NCBI GenBank assembly: GCA_021816925.1
Contig: JAKAWQ010000001.1
Span: forward strand, 218,467-282,466
Source: Pseudomonadota bacterium
GTDB taxonomy: Bacteria > Pseudomonadota > Alphaproteobacteria > Acetobacterales > Acetobacteraceae
Reading direction: 5' to 3'
DNA: 64,000 nt
The translations under genes and the position numbers were made by a program. The notes beneath the pieces were generated by a model that made no database searches, had not been told where the DNA came from, and worked only from the letters and a program-made list of their open reading frames with translations. This document shows positions 55,771 to 64,000 of this stretch, in pieces; the first letter of the stretch is position 1, and every line of letters starts with the position of its first letter.

Positions 55771-57002
55771 GCGCGTTCCTCTTCAGCGGCGGGCGCTTCC
55801 TCGATCCCAGGCGCGACGAACTGCTCGAAGGGATCGCGGTCCTGGTCGAGGATGGGGTGGTGAAGGAGGTCTCGGACCGGCCGATCCCTGCCGCCTCGGC
55901 CGAGCGCGTCGCGCTCGGCGGGCGCACGCTGATGCCGGGCCTGATCGACGCGCACATCCATATCGTGCTCGCCGAGGTCAATCTCGCACTCCTCTCCGAC
56001 GTTCCCCTCACGCTGCTCGCAGCCAAGGGGGCCGTCGCCATGCGCGCGATGCTGATGCGCGGCTACACCACGCTGCGCGACACCGGCGGCGCCGACTGGG
56101 GGATGAAGAGCGCACGCGACAGCGGGCTCTTCATCGGGCCGCGGCTCTTCATCTCCGGCCAGCCGATCAGCCAGACCGGTGGGCACGGCGATTTCCGCCG
56201 CCGCACCGAAACCCGCTTCGCCTGCCCCTGCTGCTCCGGCCGAACCTGGACCGCCCGCGTGGCCGACGGCGTCTCCGAAGTCGTCGCGGCGGTGCGCGAC
56301 GAGCTCCGCAAAGGCGCCGACCAGATCAAGATCATGGTCTCGGGAGGCGTCGCCTCCCAGTCCGACCCGCTGGAGAGCGTGCAATACCGAATGGACGAGA
56401 TCGAGGCCGCCGTCGAGGAAGCAACACGCTGGGGCACTTATGTCTGCGCCCACGCCTACACGTCCGAAGCGATCGCCCGCGCCGTCCGCGGCGGCGTTCG
56501 CACAATCGAGCACGGCAACCTGATCGACCCGCCCACCGCAAGGCTGATGGCCGAGCGCGGCGCCTATCTCGTACCAACGCTCGTCGCCTACGACTCGCTC
56601 AAGAAACGCGGGCCGCAATACGGACTCACGCGCTATAGCCTCGCCAAGAACGAGATCGTGCTCGAGGCGGGGCTGCGCTCGCTCGAGATCTGCCGCGCAG
56701 CCGGCGTGAAGATCGGCTTCGGCAGCGATCTCCTCGGCCAGTTGCAGAACGACCAGATGAACGAGTTCACCATCCGCGGCGCCGTGATGAAACCCGCCGA
56801 GATCATCCGCTCGGCGACGCTCGTCAATGCCGAGATCGTGCGGCGCGAGGGCAAGCTCGGCGAAATCGTGCCGGGGGCGGCCGCCGATCTCCTCGTGGTG
56901 GACGGCGATCCTCTTCGCGATCTTTCTGTCTTTCTCGGCGAAGGGAAGCGGATACCTGCCATCATGCTGGAAGGAAAATTCGTCAAGAACCGGCTCAACT
57001 GA
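55767..57002 (+). CDS. Amidohydrolase (imidazolonepropionase/prolidase-like)
   Basis: 411 aa of the metal-dependent amidohydrolase family. Metal ligands are in GLIDAHIHI, the Lys/His region near DQIKIMVSGGV and HAYTSEA, IEHGNL and the final Asp in GFGSDLL. It hydrolyses an amide, lactam or related bond. It is translationally coupled to the dehydrogenase gene and converges with the permease gene. Confidence 0.87.
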   Translation: MSAFLFSGGRFLDPRRDELLEGIAVLVEDGVVKEVSDRPIPAASAERVALGGRTLMPGLIDAHIHIVLAEVNLALLSDVPLTLLAAKGAVAMRAMLMRGYTTLRDTGGADWGMKSARDSGLFIGPRLFISGQPISQTGGHGDFRRRTETRFACPCCSGRTWTARVADGVSEVVAAVRDELRKGADQIKIMVSGGVASQSDPLESVQYRMDEIEAAVEEATRWGTYVCAHAYTSEAIARAVRGGVRTIEHGNLIDPPTARLMAERGAYLVPTLVAYDSLKKRGPQYGLTRYSLAKNEIVLEAGLRSLEICRAAGVKIGFGSDLLGQLQNDQMNEFTIRGAVMKPAEIIRSATLVNAEIVRREGKLGEIVPGAAADLLVVDGDPLRDLSVFLGEGKRIPAIMLEGKFVKNRLN

Positions 57003-57014
57003 AACCGCCCGCGC

Positions 57015-57902
57015 TCACGGCGCGCGGTAGTGCGCCGGGATCACCCGGTTGGCAACAACGGCGAGCAGGATCGTCGTCGCCATCAGGATGAAGGCGATGA
57101 CGGCGGCGAACGGCCAGTCGTTGTTGGCGGCAAACTCGATATAGACCTGCGGCGCCATCATGTGAAAGCGCGGGCCGCCAAGCAGCACCGGCGTCGCGTA
57201 GGCGTTCATGCTGAGGATGAAGCAAAGAATGGTGGCGATCGCGAGACCGGGCAGCGAAAGCGGAAAGACGACGCGCCAGAAGGCGCGCGCCGGCGCCGCA
57301 CCGAGGCCCCAAGCGGCCTCTTCGAGAAAGGGATCGATGCGCTCGAAGACCGCCTGCAGCATCAGCACCATATAGGGAAGATTGAAGGAGAGAATGCCGA
57401 TCATCACCGCGGTCGGCGTGTACATCATGTCGAACCGGGCGTGCGGAGCAAAAAGCCCAACCCCGAGGTTCAGGATACCGCCATGGGAAAAGAGAATCAT
57501 CCACCCGACGGTGCGCGCGGTCGCGCCCATGAAGAGGGGCAGGATCAGCGCAAGCACCATCGCCGATTTGGCACGGCTTTGCGTGCGCGCCAGCCGGTAC
57601 GCGATCGGCGCACCGAACAGGAGGCAAAGAAAGGTCGAGCCTGCCGCAACCTCGATCGTGAGCCGCAGGATGCCGAGATAGAAGGAGTCGGTCACGAAGT
57701 GGAGGTAGTTGCTCGCGGTGACCGCGGGAATGATGAGCTTCGTCGGATCGAAGCGATCGAGGCTGTAGCGAAAGAGCAGAAGCAGCGGCGCAGCCAGCGT
57801 GACGAGAATGAGAAGGCTTGCCGGCCCCAGCAGAAGGCCGGCCGAAAGGTCCCGCCGCCGGCCGGCGGCGGGAGCGACGATCGAGAGGCTGGTGCTGCTC
57901 AT
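57015..57902 (-). CDS. PotB-like ABC permease
   Basis: 295 aa inner-membrane permease with six helices. The EAA-type loop (LEEAAWGLGAAPARAFWRVVFPLSLPG) is typical of putrescine/spermidine or iron(III) transport systems. It is the last gene of a minus-strand trio with the binding protein 40 bases upstream and a second permease. Confidence 0.87.
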   Translation of the reverse strand: MSSTSLSIVAPAAGRRRDLSAGLLLGPASLLILVTLAAPLLLLFRYSLDRFDPTKLIIPAVTASNYLHFVTDSFYLGILRLTIEVAAGSTFLCLLFGAPIAYRLARTQSRAKSAMVLALILPLFMGATARTVGWMILFSHGGILNLGVGLFAPHARFDMMYTPTAVMIGILSFNLPYMVLMLQAVFERIDPFLEEAAWGLGAAPARAFWRVVFPLSLPGLAIATILCFILSMNAYATPVLLGGPRFHMMAPQVYIEFAANNDWPFAAVIAFILMATTILLAVVANRVIPAHYRAP

Positions 57903-57942
57903 GCCGAATTCGGCACCAACGGCCTCAGGCCGCGCGCGGCGA

Positions 57943-58998
57943 TCATCCCCGCGCGATATGCGACTGCCACCAGCTGCTGATCTCCGTCTGCGCCTTCACG
58001 TCGAAGGCGTAGTCCGGCACGAGCAGCTTCGGCTTGGGCACGGGGAAGGCAAGCTGCTTGCCGATCTTCCCGCTGAGCGGCGCATTATCGACGGTCGGCA
58101 GATACCCCATGGTGGCGGCGAAGCCGCGCTGCGCCGAAGGATCGAGCACCGCGTCGAGATAGGCATAGGCGCCCTCCTTGTTGGGCGCGTTCTTCGGCAC
58201 GACGAAGCCCGAGACATAGAGCACGCTGCCTTCCTTCGGGAAGGCCGCGGCAACATCGATGCCGGCATTCTGCCACATCGCAACTCGCGCGAGCCACATC
58301 AGGCCGAGCTCGATCTCGCCCGATTTGAACGCCGGGCCAATGGAATCGGTTTCCGGATAGAGCCTGAGCCCGTTTGCGTTCACCTTCTCCATCAGCGGCT
58401 TCGCCTTGTCGAACGCATCGACATTGCCGCCACCATAGAGGGCCGCCGCCATCATGATGTAGAAATAGTTGCCCGTCGGCATACCCATCCGGCCCTTGTA
58501 GGCGGGGTTCATCAGGTCGGCGAAGCTGCTCGGCGGTGTCTTCAGCTTCTTCGGGTCATAGATCAGGATCTGCGCACTGTAGATGTGCGGCACCATGAAG
58601 TCCGTGCGCAGCACCGGATCGACATGAGCAAGATTCGGGATCTTGCCCGCGTCGAGCTTCTCCAGAAGGCCAAGGCTGTCGAGGCGGAACGCGGCCGGCG
58701 CCTCGACCGCCGCCACGTCCAGCGTGCCGTGCGGCAGCAGGCGCTGGGCGATGATCTGCGCCATGCGCGGCGGCTCGTTCGCGGCCGCCCACACAACGTC
58801 ATAGCCCTTCGGCACCAGGATCGGCTTGACGATGTTGATGTCCTGCAGATGCTCGTAATCGCCGCCCCAGGTGCCGACGACGATGCGCTTGCTCGCCGCG
58901 GCACGCGCCGAGGTGGAAACAAGCACCGGCGCTGCGAGCCCCGCAGCGGCAGTGCCGAGCAGCGAACGGCGCGAAATGCGGTGGGTTGTCTCGTTCAT
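57943..58998 (-). CDS. PotD-like ABC transporter substrate-binding protein
   Basis: 351 aa exported protein with a Tat-like signal (ISRRSLLGTAAAGLAAP). The mature start (IVVGTWGGDYE) and the LMNPAYKGRMGMP segment mark the polyamine/iron-type binding proteins. ATG 58998. Ligand not predictable. Confidence 0.88.
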   Translation of the reverse strand: MNETTHRISRRSLLGTAAAGLAAPVLVSTSARAAASKRIVVGTWGGDYEHLQDINIVKPILVPKGYDVVWAAANEPPRMAQIIAQRLLPHGTLDVAAVEAPAAFRLDSLGLLEKLDAGKIPNLAHVDPVLRTDFMVPHIYSAQILIYDPKKLKTPPSSFADLMNPAYKGRMGMPTGNYFYIMMAAALYGGGNVDAFDKAKPLMEKVNANGLRLYPETDSIGPAFKSGEIELGLMWLARVAMWQNAGIDVAAAFPKEGSVLYVSGFVVPKNAPNKEGAYAYLDAVLDPSAQRGFAATMGYLPTVDNAPLSGKIGKQLAFPVPKPKLLVPDYAFDVKAQTEISSWWQSHIARG

Positions 58999-59041
58999 GA
59001 TCGGGGTTCTCCGGTTGTTTGGGTGATGAGGGCCGCCTTGG

Positions 59042-59899
59042 TCATCGTACGATTTGCCCGAGGCGGATGACAAAGCGGTCGAGCAGGGCGAGCGCGGCCC
59101 CGATCAGCGCCATCTGCATCACGGTGGCCGCGGCAATCAGTGGATCGATGTGGTATTTGAGGTAGCCGAGGATGGCAATCGGCAGCGTGGTCATGCCCGG
59201 ACTGACAAGGAAGAGCGTCATCTCCAGCTCGCCGAACGTGGCAATGAACGAAAACAGCGTCGCAGCGATCAGGCCTTGGCGCATCGCCGGGAGCGTGACT
59301 CGGCGAAACACGGTCAAGGGCGAGGCGCCGAGGCTCGCCGCGGCTTCCTCCGCAGCGCGGTCCTGGTTGACGAGGCTCGCTACGACCAGGCGCACCACCC
59401 AGGGCGTGGTAACCATGAGATGGCCGGCGAGAAGGACCAAAAACGAGCCGGCGAGCGGCGCGTTCGTCAGCTCCTCGATGGTTACGGAAAAGAGATAGAT
59501 CGCCAAGCCCACCGCGATCAGCGGCACGGTGAGCGGAGCGAGCAAAAGCGTGCCCACGGCGCCCTTGCCGCGGAAATCCCGCCGCACGAGAGCAAGCCCG
59601 GCCGGAACCCCGAGCAGAAGGCTGCCCGGCACGGCAACCGCCGCCACCTCGAGCGTCGTGAGAAGAGGTCCCGCGAAATGCGGCACCACCTCCGTGTACC
59701 AGCGGAGCGTGTAGGCATGGGGCGGGAAGATGATCAGTCGTTCGTCGAAGAAGCTGAGATAGACGGTGAGCACGAGAGGCAGGAAGATCAGAACGAGGCC
59801 GCCGAAAAAGAGCACACGCACCGCGCCGCGCCCGACCAGAGCCGCAACCGGCGAAGGCACGCGAGCAGCCGCGAACGCGGTACCTGACCAAGCCGACAC
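59042..59899 (-). CDS. PotC-like ABC permease
   Basis: 285 aa inner-membrane permease. The EAA loop reads RAAEEAAASLGASPLTVFRRVTLPAM. The start is set at GTG 59899 (GGAG upstream); GTG 59860 is possible. It is first of the minus-strand trio. The ATPase of the system is on the plus strand across a 241-base divergent spacer. Confidence 0.85.
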   Translation of the reverse strand: MSAWSGTAFAAARVPSPVAALVGRGAVRVLFFGGLVLIFLPLVLTVYLSFFDERLIIFPPHAYTLRWYTEVVPHFAGPLLTTLEVAAVAVPGSLLLGVPAGLALVRRDFRGKGAVGTLLLAPLTVPLIAVGLAIYLFSVTIEELTNAPLAGSFLVLLAGHLMVTTPWVVRLVVASLVNQDRAAEEAAASLGASPLTVFRRVTLPAMRQGLIAATLFSFIATFGELEMTLFLVSPGMTTLPIAILGYLKYHIDPLIAAATVMQMALIGAALALLDRFVIRLGQIVR

Positions 59900-60140
59900 G
59901 CGAGCTTCGCTCCGTCTGCCGATGTGCCATCCCCGCGCGGCACGCCAACCCGGAAGGTGCGGCCCCTCCGCCCGATGCCGCTTACAAGGCTTGCACGCTA
60001 ACGCGCGACCACGCAGGCGGCAAGGACCGCCCCCGCCGGCACGCTTGACGCGGCATGACCGGCAGACAAGGATTGCCGCGGATGCGAAGCCTGCGCGAAA
60101 AGGCTCGAGTGGCGGATTGCGGGGAGACGGCGCAAGCCCA

Positions 60141-61286
60141 ATGACTGCTCCAGGAATGAGCGGACGGGACCACGCCGCTTCGCTCGAGCTCGAGCGGCTG
60201 AGCCGGCGGTTTGGCAGCCAGCTTGCGGTCGATCGCATCTCTCTCGGCGTTGACCCGGGCGAGCTGATCGTGCTGCTCGGGCCCTCGGGCTGCGGCAAGA
60301 CAACGACGCTGCGCATGATCGCGGGCTTCGTGCCGGCGAGCGAAGGGGACGTCCGGGTGAACGGCGCGAGCATCCTGCATCTGCCGGCCTACCGCCGCGA
60401 GATGGGGATCGTGTTCCAGAGCTACGCGCTTTTCCCGCACCTCACCGTGACGCGCAACATTGCCTTCGGCCTCGAGATGCGTCGGCTGCCGGCCGCAGCG
60501 ATCGCCGTCCGTGTTGCCGAGATGCTCCGCCTCGTCAAGCTGGAGCCGTTCGCGGAACGATTGCCGCGGCAACTTTCGGGCGGACAGCAGCAGCGCGTGG
60601 CCCTCGCGCGTGCGCTCGCCATCCATCCCAAGGTGCTGTTGCTCGACGAGCCGCTTTCGAACCTCGATGCAGCGCTGCGCCAGGAGGTCGCACGCGAAAT
60701 TCGCCTGCTGCAGCGCCAGGGCGGCATCACGACGCTGATGGTCACCCACGATCAGGCCGAGGCGATGGCGATGGCAGACCGGCTGGTTGTGATGCGCGAA
60801 GGAAGGGTTGAGCAGATCGGGCGCCAGGAAGACCTCTACCAGCGCCCGGCAACCCCCTTCGTCGCGCGGTTTATCGGCCACAGCAACATCATCGAAGGAA
60901 GAATCACGCAAGGGACGCGGCTCTTCCTCGACGGCGCGCAAAGCCTCGCACTCGCCGGGCGCTACGTGGACGACGGCGCGGCGACGCTCGCCATCCGGCC
61001 GGAGAGCATCCACATCGGATCCGCCGGGGCGGCGGGCGCGCAAGCCGAGGGGACGGTTGCGCTCTCGACCTATCTGGGGTCCGTGGTCGAGCACCTGGTT
61101 CGCATCGATGGAGGTACGGAGATTCTGGTGCGCGGGCCCGGTCTTGGCCCAAATGCCGCAAAGCGTGCCGCGGCCGGATCGCGCGTGAGCCTCTCCTGGC
61201 CGGCCTCTGAGGAGCGCCTGTTCGATGCGGCGGGCCGCGCCCTCGCACCAGCCAACGCGGGCTTCGCGGAGAGCCCCGCGGGTTGA
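60141..61286 (+). CDS. PotA-like ABC transporter ATP-binding protein
   Basis: 381 aa. Walker A GPSGCGKTT, Q-loop FQSYALFPH, signature LSGGQQQR, Walker B LLLDEPLSNLD, then a C-terminal TOBE domain (AIRPESIHIG). It should energise the PotB/C-like permeases on the other strand. ATG 60141 (60156 possible). Confidence 0.9.
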   Translation: MTAPGMSGRDHAASLELERLSRRFGSQLAVDRISLGVDPGELIVLLGPSGCGKTTTLRMIAGFVPASEGDVRVNGASILHLPAYRREMGIVFQSYALFPHLTVTRNIAFGLEMRRLPAAAIAVRVAEMLRLVKLEPFAERLPRQLSGGQQQRVALARALAIHPKVLLLDEPLSNLDAALRQEVAREIRLLQRQGGITTLMVTHDQAEAMAMADRLVVMREGRVEQIGRQEDLYQRPATPFVARFIGHSNIIEGRITQGTRLFLDGAQSLALAGRYVDDGAATLAIRPESIHIGSAGAAGAQAEGTVALSTYLGSVVEHLVRIDGGTEILVRGPGLGPNAAKRAAAGSRVSLSWPASEERLFDAAGRALAPANAGFAESPAG

Positions 61287-61325
61287 GCAGGCGCCGCGCC
61301 CGTTCCCCAACTCCCGAGACCCGCA

Positions 61326-63146
61326 ATGTCCGACGCGGATGACGAGACGGCTTGGCGCCTGCCGCCGGCCCGCTATCTGGCGGCGCGCCCCGTCGAGCAC
61401 TCGCCCCCGGCGCGGCTCATCTCACGCTATATCGCGATGGCCGACGGCGTCAGGCTCGCGCTCGATCTCTATCTGCCGGCGGGCGCTTCTGGGAAGCTTT
61501 CGGCAATCGTCGTTCTCACGCCGTATTACCGCCGCTTCGCACTTGCGCCCGACGCGCCGGCAACCACGGAACCGAGCCCGAATGCAGGCCGATGGCGCGA
61601 TCTTTTCGTGCCGCGCGGCTACGCGCTCGTCGTCGTGGACGTGCGCGGTAGCGGGGCAAGCTTCGGCACGCGTGATTCCTTCCGCTCGCCGCGTGAGCGC
61701 AGAGACGACGCCGAGATCGCGGCTTGGATCGCATCCCAGGACTGGTCCGACGGCCACATCGGCGCCACCGGCATCTCCTATGTCGGCGCGGCAGCGGATT
61801 TCCTGGCCTCGACCGGCCATCCGGCGGTGCGCGCAATCGCCCCGATCTCCGCCGTGTGGGACACCTACGCCGATCATTACTATCCGGGCGGGATGCTGCT
61901 GCAAAATCTCGCCGGACACTACGACTCTCTGATGCAGGCGCTGGATCGTGACCGGCGGAAGGAGCTCGCGCGCTTCGCCTATTTCAAGGATCCTGCCTAT
62001 CGTGGCCCGGCGCCGGTGGACGAAGACACGGACGGTAGAGAGCGCGACCGGGCGGTTGCAGAGCACGGCGCGAATTTCCGCATGCCGGCCTTCCTCGCCG
62101 AATTCCCGTTCCGCAATTCCGCTCTTCCGTACGAGCCGGCCTTCACGCCCGCCTCCTTCAGCCCCTGCGGCTTCGCAGCCGATATTCCGCGCAACGTCGC
62201 GATCTTCTCCATCTCCGGCTGGATGGACGGCGCCGGATACGCCAACGGCGCCATCGCGCGCTTCCTCACGCTGCCCAATGAGCACCGTCACCTTCTGCTC
62301 GGCCCCTGGGATCACGGCGCTCGCATCAATGTCTCGCCGTGGCGAAAGCATGTGGTGCCGCAATTCGCGCTCGATGGCGCACTCCTTCGTTTCTTCGACC
62401 ATTACCTCCGCGGCATGCCGACCGGGCTCGAAGCGGAGGAGAAGGTCCACTATTTCAGCCTCCACGCCGAGCGCTGGAGGACTGCCAGGGTCTGGCCGCC
62501 TCCAGCCACGTCGCGCCGACTCTTTCCTGCACCCGATGGCGTCCTCGCAGAGGCCGCCGGCACCACAGGCATCGATCCGTTCCGAGCTGATTTTACGCGC
62601 GGCACCGGCGAAAAGACGCGCTACGGTCGCCTCGCGGCATTCGACGTCCGCGATTACTACACGGACTGGGCCGAGCGAAGCGCGCCGATGCTGCACTACG
62701 TTTCGGCCCCCCTCGGCGCTGCCGGCGAGATGACCGGGCACGCAACGCTCAGCCTTCGCTTCTCGGCTTCGGAGCCGGATGCCGCGATCTTCGCCTACCT
62801 CTCCGAGATCGAGGCGGACGGATCGGTCCGCTACATAACGGAAGGGATGTTGCGCGCGCTCCATCGCGCCGAACGGCCCGCCCCGGCGGAGTACCGCGCG
62901 ACGTGGCCCTGGCACAGCCATGCAAGGGTCGACGCCGCACCCCTCGCCCCGAACGAGCCGGCTTCACTGAACGTCGCCTTTCTGCCCGTCTCCTGGACGT
63001 TTTCTGCCGGCAGCCGCATCCGGCTTTCACTTGCCGGCGCCGACGCGGATCATTTCGGACAGGTTCCGCATGGGCGGCCGCCTCTCCTCCGCGTGCATCG
63101 CGGCGGCAGCGAGGCATCAATGCTCACGCTGCCCTGGCGCGAATAG
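61326..63146 (+). CDS. CocE/NonD-family serine hydrolase (peptidase S15-like)
   Basis: 606 aa. An alpha/beta-hydrolase domain has the nucleophile Ser151 in GISYVGAA and an oxyanion region VDVRGSGAS. The C-terminal jelly-roll domain is typical of CocE esterases and X-Pro acyl-peptidases. It may cleave an ester or amide imported by the adjacent transporter. No signal peptide is evident. Confidence 0.87.
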   Translation: MSDADDETAWRLPPARYLAARPVEHSPPARLISRYIAMADGVRLALDLYLPAGASGKLSAIVVLTPYYRRFALAPDAPATTEPSPNAGRWRDLFVPRGYALVVVDVRGSGASFGTRDSFRSPRERRDDAEIAAWIASQDWSDGHIGATGISYVGAAADFLASTGHPAVRAIAPISAVWDTYADHYYPGGMLLQNLAGHYDSLMQALDRDRRKELARFAYFKDPAYRGPAPVDEDTDGRERDRAVAEHGANFRMPAFLAEFPFRNSALPYEPAFTPASFSPCGFAADIPRNVAIFSISGWMDGAGYANGAIARFLTLPNEHRHLLLGPWDHGARINVSPWRKHVVPQFALDGALLRFFDHYLRGMPTGLEAEEKVHYFSLHAERWRTARVWPPPATSRRLFPAPDGVLAEAAGTTGIDPFRADFTRGTGEKTRYGRLAAFDVRDYYTDWAERSAPMLHYVSAPLGAAGEMTGHATLSLRFSASEPDAAIFAYLSEIEADGSVRYITEGMLRALHRAERPAPAEYRATWPWHSHARVDAAPLAPNEPASLNVAFLPVSWTFSAGSRIRLSLAGADADHFGQVPHGRPPLLRVHRGGSEASMLTLPWRE

Positions 63147-63153
63147 GCCGCGC

Positions 63154-63792
63154 TCAACACCAGCCGATGCGCGCGAAGAACGCGGCAATCTCGCCTGCCG
63201 CGCGATCCGGATCCTCGCGGTGCGGGAAATGCCCGACATCAGGCAGAACTGAAAAATCAAGATCGGAGAACGTCTCATTGAGACGATCCGTCCAGGAAAC
63301 CGGAAACAGCACGTCGTGCCGAGCCCAGCGCACTGCCGTCGGAATCGCGATCGGCGGCAGCTTTGGCGCCCTGCCCTCCATCATCGCGATCCGCCCGGCA
63401 TTCGCGGCGCGGTAATAGGCAAAACCACCTTCCAGATTCCCCGGCAGAAGAAAATTATCGACGAACGCCTCCAGCACCTCATCGAACGCGTTCTCGCGAT
63501 AGGCCCAGTGGCGGAGAAAATGCCCGATATAGGCCCGGCAATTGTCCCGCGTGGCACCGACGAGAACGGGCGCCAACGCCATCTGATGAAAGGACTGGTA
63601 CCATCCCCGATCCCTCAGATGGTCCCGAATGAGGCCACCAAGTTCGCCTTGTATCGCGCCATGCGTCCGATTGGCGGGCGCCATGGCCTGCGGCTCGCCG
63701 TCGACGAGCTGCCATATCTGCCCCTCCGGCTGGTTTCAGGCCAGGAACTCCGCCACCGTCATCCGGACAGGAATCTTGAGCGCTGCGGTCAT
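63154..63792 (-). pseudogene. Chimeric pseudogene: Uma2 start joined to alpha/beta-hydrolase end
   Basis: The 5' part (63792 to about 63606) reads as a Uma2-family (DUF820) start, with IWQLVDGEPQAMAPANRTH and AIQGELGGLI. An in-frame TGA at 63738-63736 follows MTVAEFLA, where Uma2 proteins usually have Trp. The 3' part is the cap and C-terminal half of an alpha/beta hydrolase of epoxide-hydrolase type, with the catalytic Asp region (VRWARHDVLFP) and His (DVGHFPH). It lacks the nucleophile half. The frame is continuous from 63684, so a fusion is possible on paper, but neither domain is complete. Confidence 0.7.
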
Positions 63793-63816
63793 GGTCGCAA
63801 TCTATACCCCGACTCG

Positions 63817-64000
63817 ATGAAAATCCGCATTCTCCCTCTTGCGAAGTGGCTCGGGTTGGATTCTACCGAACGGGATGGTTCGGCTTGGCTTCCTGGACGA
63901 AGAATCTCGGCAAGACTGATCGAGCTTGCTCGCGACGGGCCGGCCGCGCATCGCCTCGCCCGGCGTGCGAACGCGCTGGTTTTGCCGGACGACGGGATGA
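63817..64000 (+). CDS. Probable transposase N-terminus, cut by window edge
   Basis: 61 open codons from ATG 63817 to the window end. The reading (RISARLIELARDGPAAHRLARR, then ALVLPDDGM) resembles the helical N-terminal DNA-binding part of IS630-type transposases. Only 24 bases separate it from the Uma2 start on the other strand. With the rearranged pseudogene beside it, a mobile element is likely. The identification is tentative because the catalytic part is missing. Confidence 0.4.
   Translation, partial: MKIRILPLAKWLGLDSTERDGSAWLPGRRISARLIELARDGPAAHRLARRANALVLPDDGM

Noticed and set aside
1..64000. CRISPR arrays, rRNA and tRNA genes
   Set aside because: No regularly spaced repeats, rRNA segments or cloverleaf-forming sequences were found on reading either strand.

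Overview
This is GC-rich chromosomal DNA from an alphaproteobacterium, most likely a member of the Rhodospirillales/Acetobacteraceae (inference). The clues are an F0 operon separate from F1 with both b' and b subunits, the mutY / DUF721 / dsbA / smc neighbourhood, and a type-2 argC. No rRNA, tRNA or CRISPR array was seen.

Left arm (1-13.3 kb): a sugar-kinase operon (DeoR regulator, PfkB kinase, FGGY kinase cut by the edge), then a flavin reductase, a DUF2905 protein, argC, a lipoprotein and an aldo/keto reductase. The F0 ATP synthase genes atpI-B-E-F'-F follow, then a gene-poor stretch that looks decayed, then dsbA-smc.

Central island (13.3-36.1 kb): a nearly complete lanthanide- and PQQ-dependent alcohol (methanol) oxidation system. 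It holds pqqABCDE and glutathione-dependent formaldehyde handling (gfa and class III alcohol dehydrogenase) with a cytochrome c. An AcoR-type sigma-54 activator and xoxF-xoxG-xoxJ come next, followed by a NitT/TauT-type ABC transporter. A lut/ped-like ABC cluster of the kind linked to lanthanide uptake follows, then a second unusual quinoprotein dehydrogenase with its own cytochrome. Two near-perfect -24/-12 promoters, one before the cytochrome gene and one before xoxF, each carry a similar upstream motif exactly 110 bp away. This suggests one sigma-54 regulon run by the island's own activator. The island lies between DUF721 (dciA) and dsbA-smc, genes that are normally neighbours, so it was probably inserted there.

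Right arm (36.1-64 kb): housekeeping genes (dciA, mutY, nnr, a beta-hydroxyacid dehydrogenase), a malonyl-CoA decarboxylase gene followed by a pyruvate-dehydrogenase-E1-like transketolase, and a hairpin-rich spacer with a second DUF2905 gene. Next is a GntR-linked peptide-uptake operon (two M20 hydrolases flanking a Dpp-type ABC transporter with a fused ATPase), then a catabolic set (HpaI-type aldolase, PhyH dioxygenase, dehydrogenase, amidohydrolase). A putrescine/iron-type ABC system with a CocE-like hydrolase follows. The right edge shows a Uma2/hydrolase chimeric pseudogene next to the start of a probable transposase, a sign of rearrangement.
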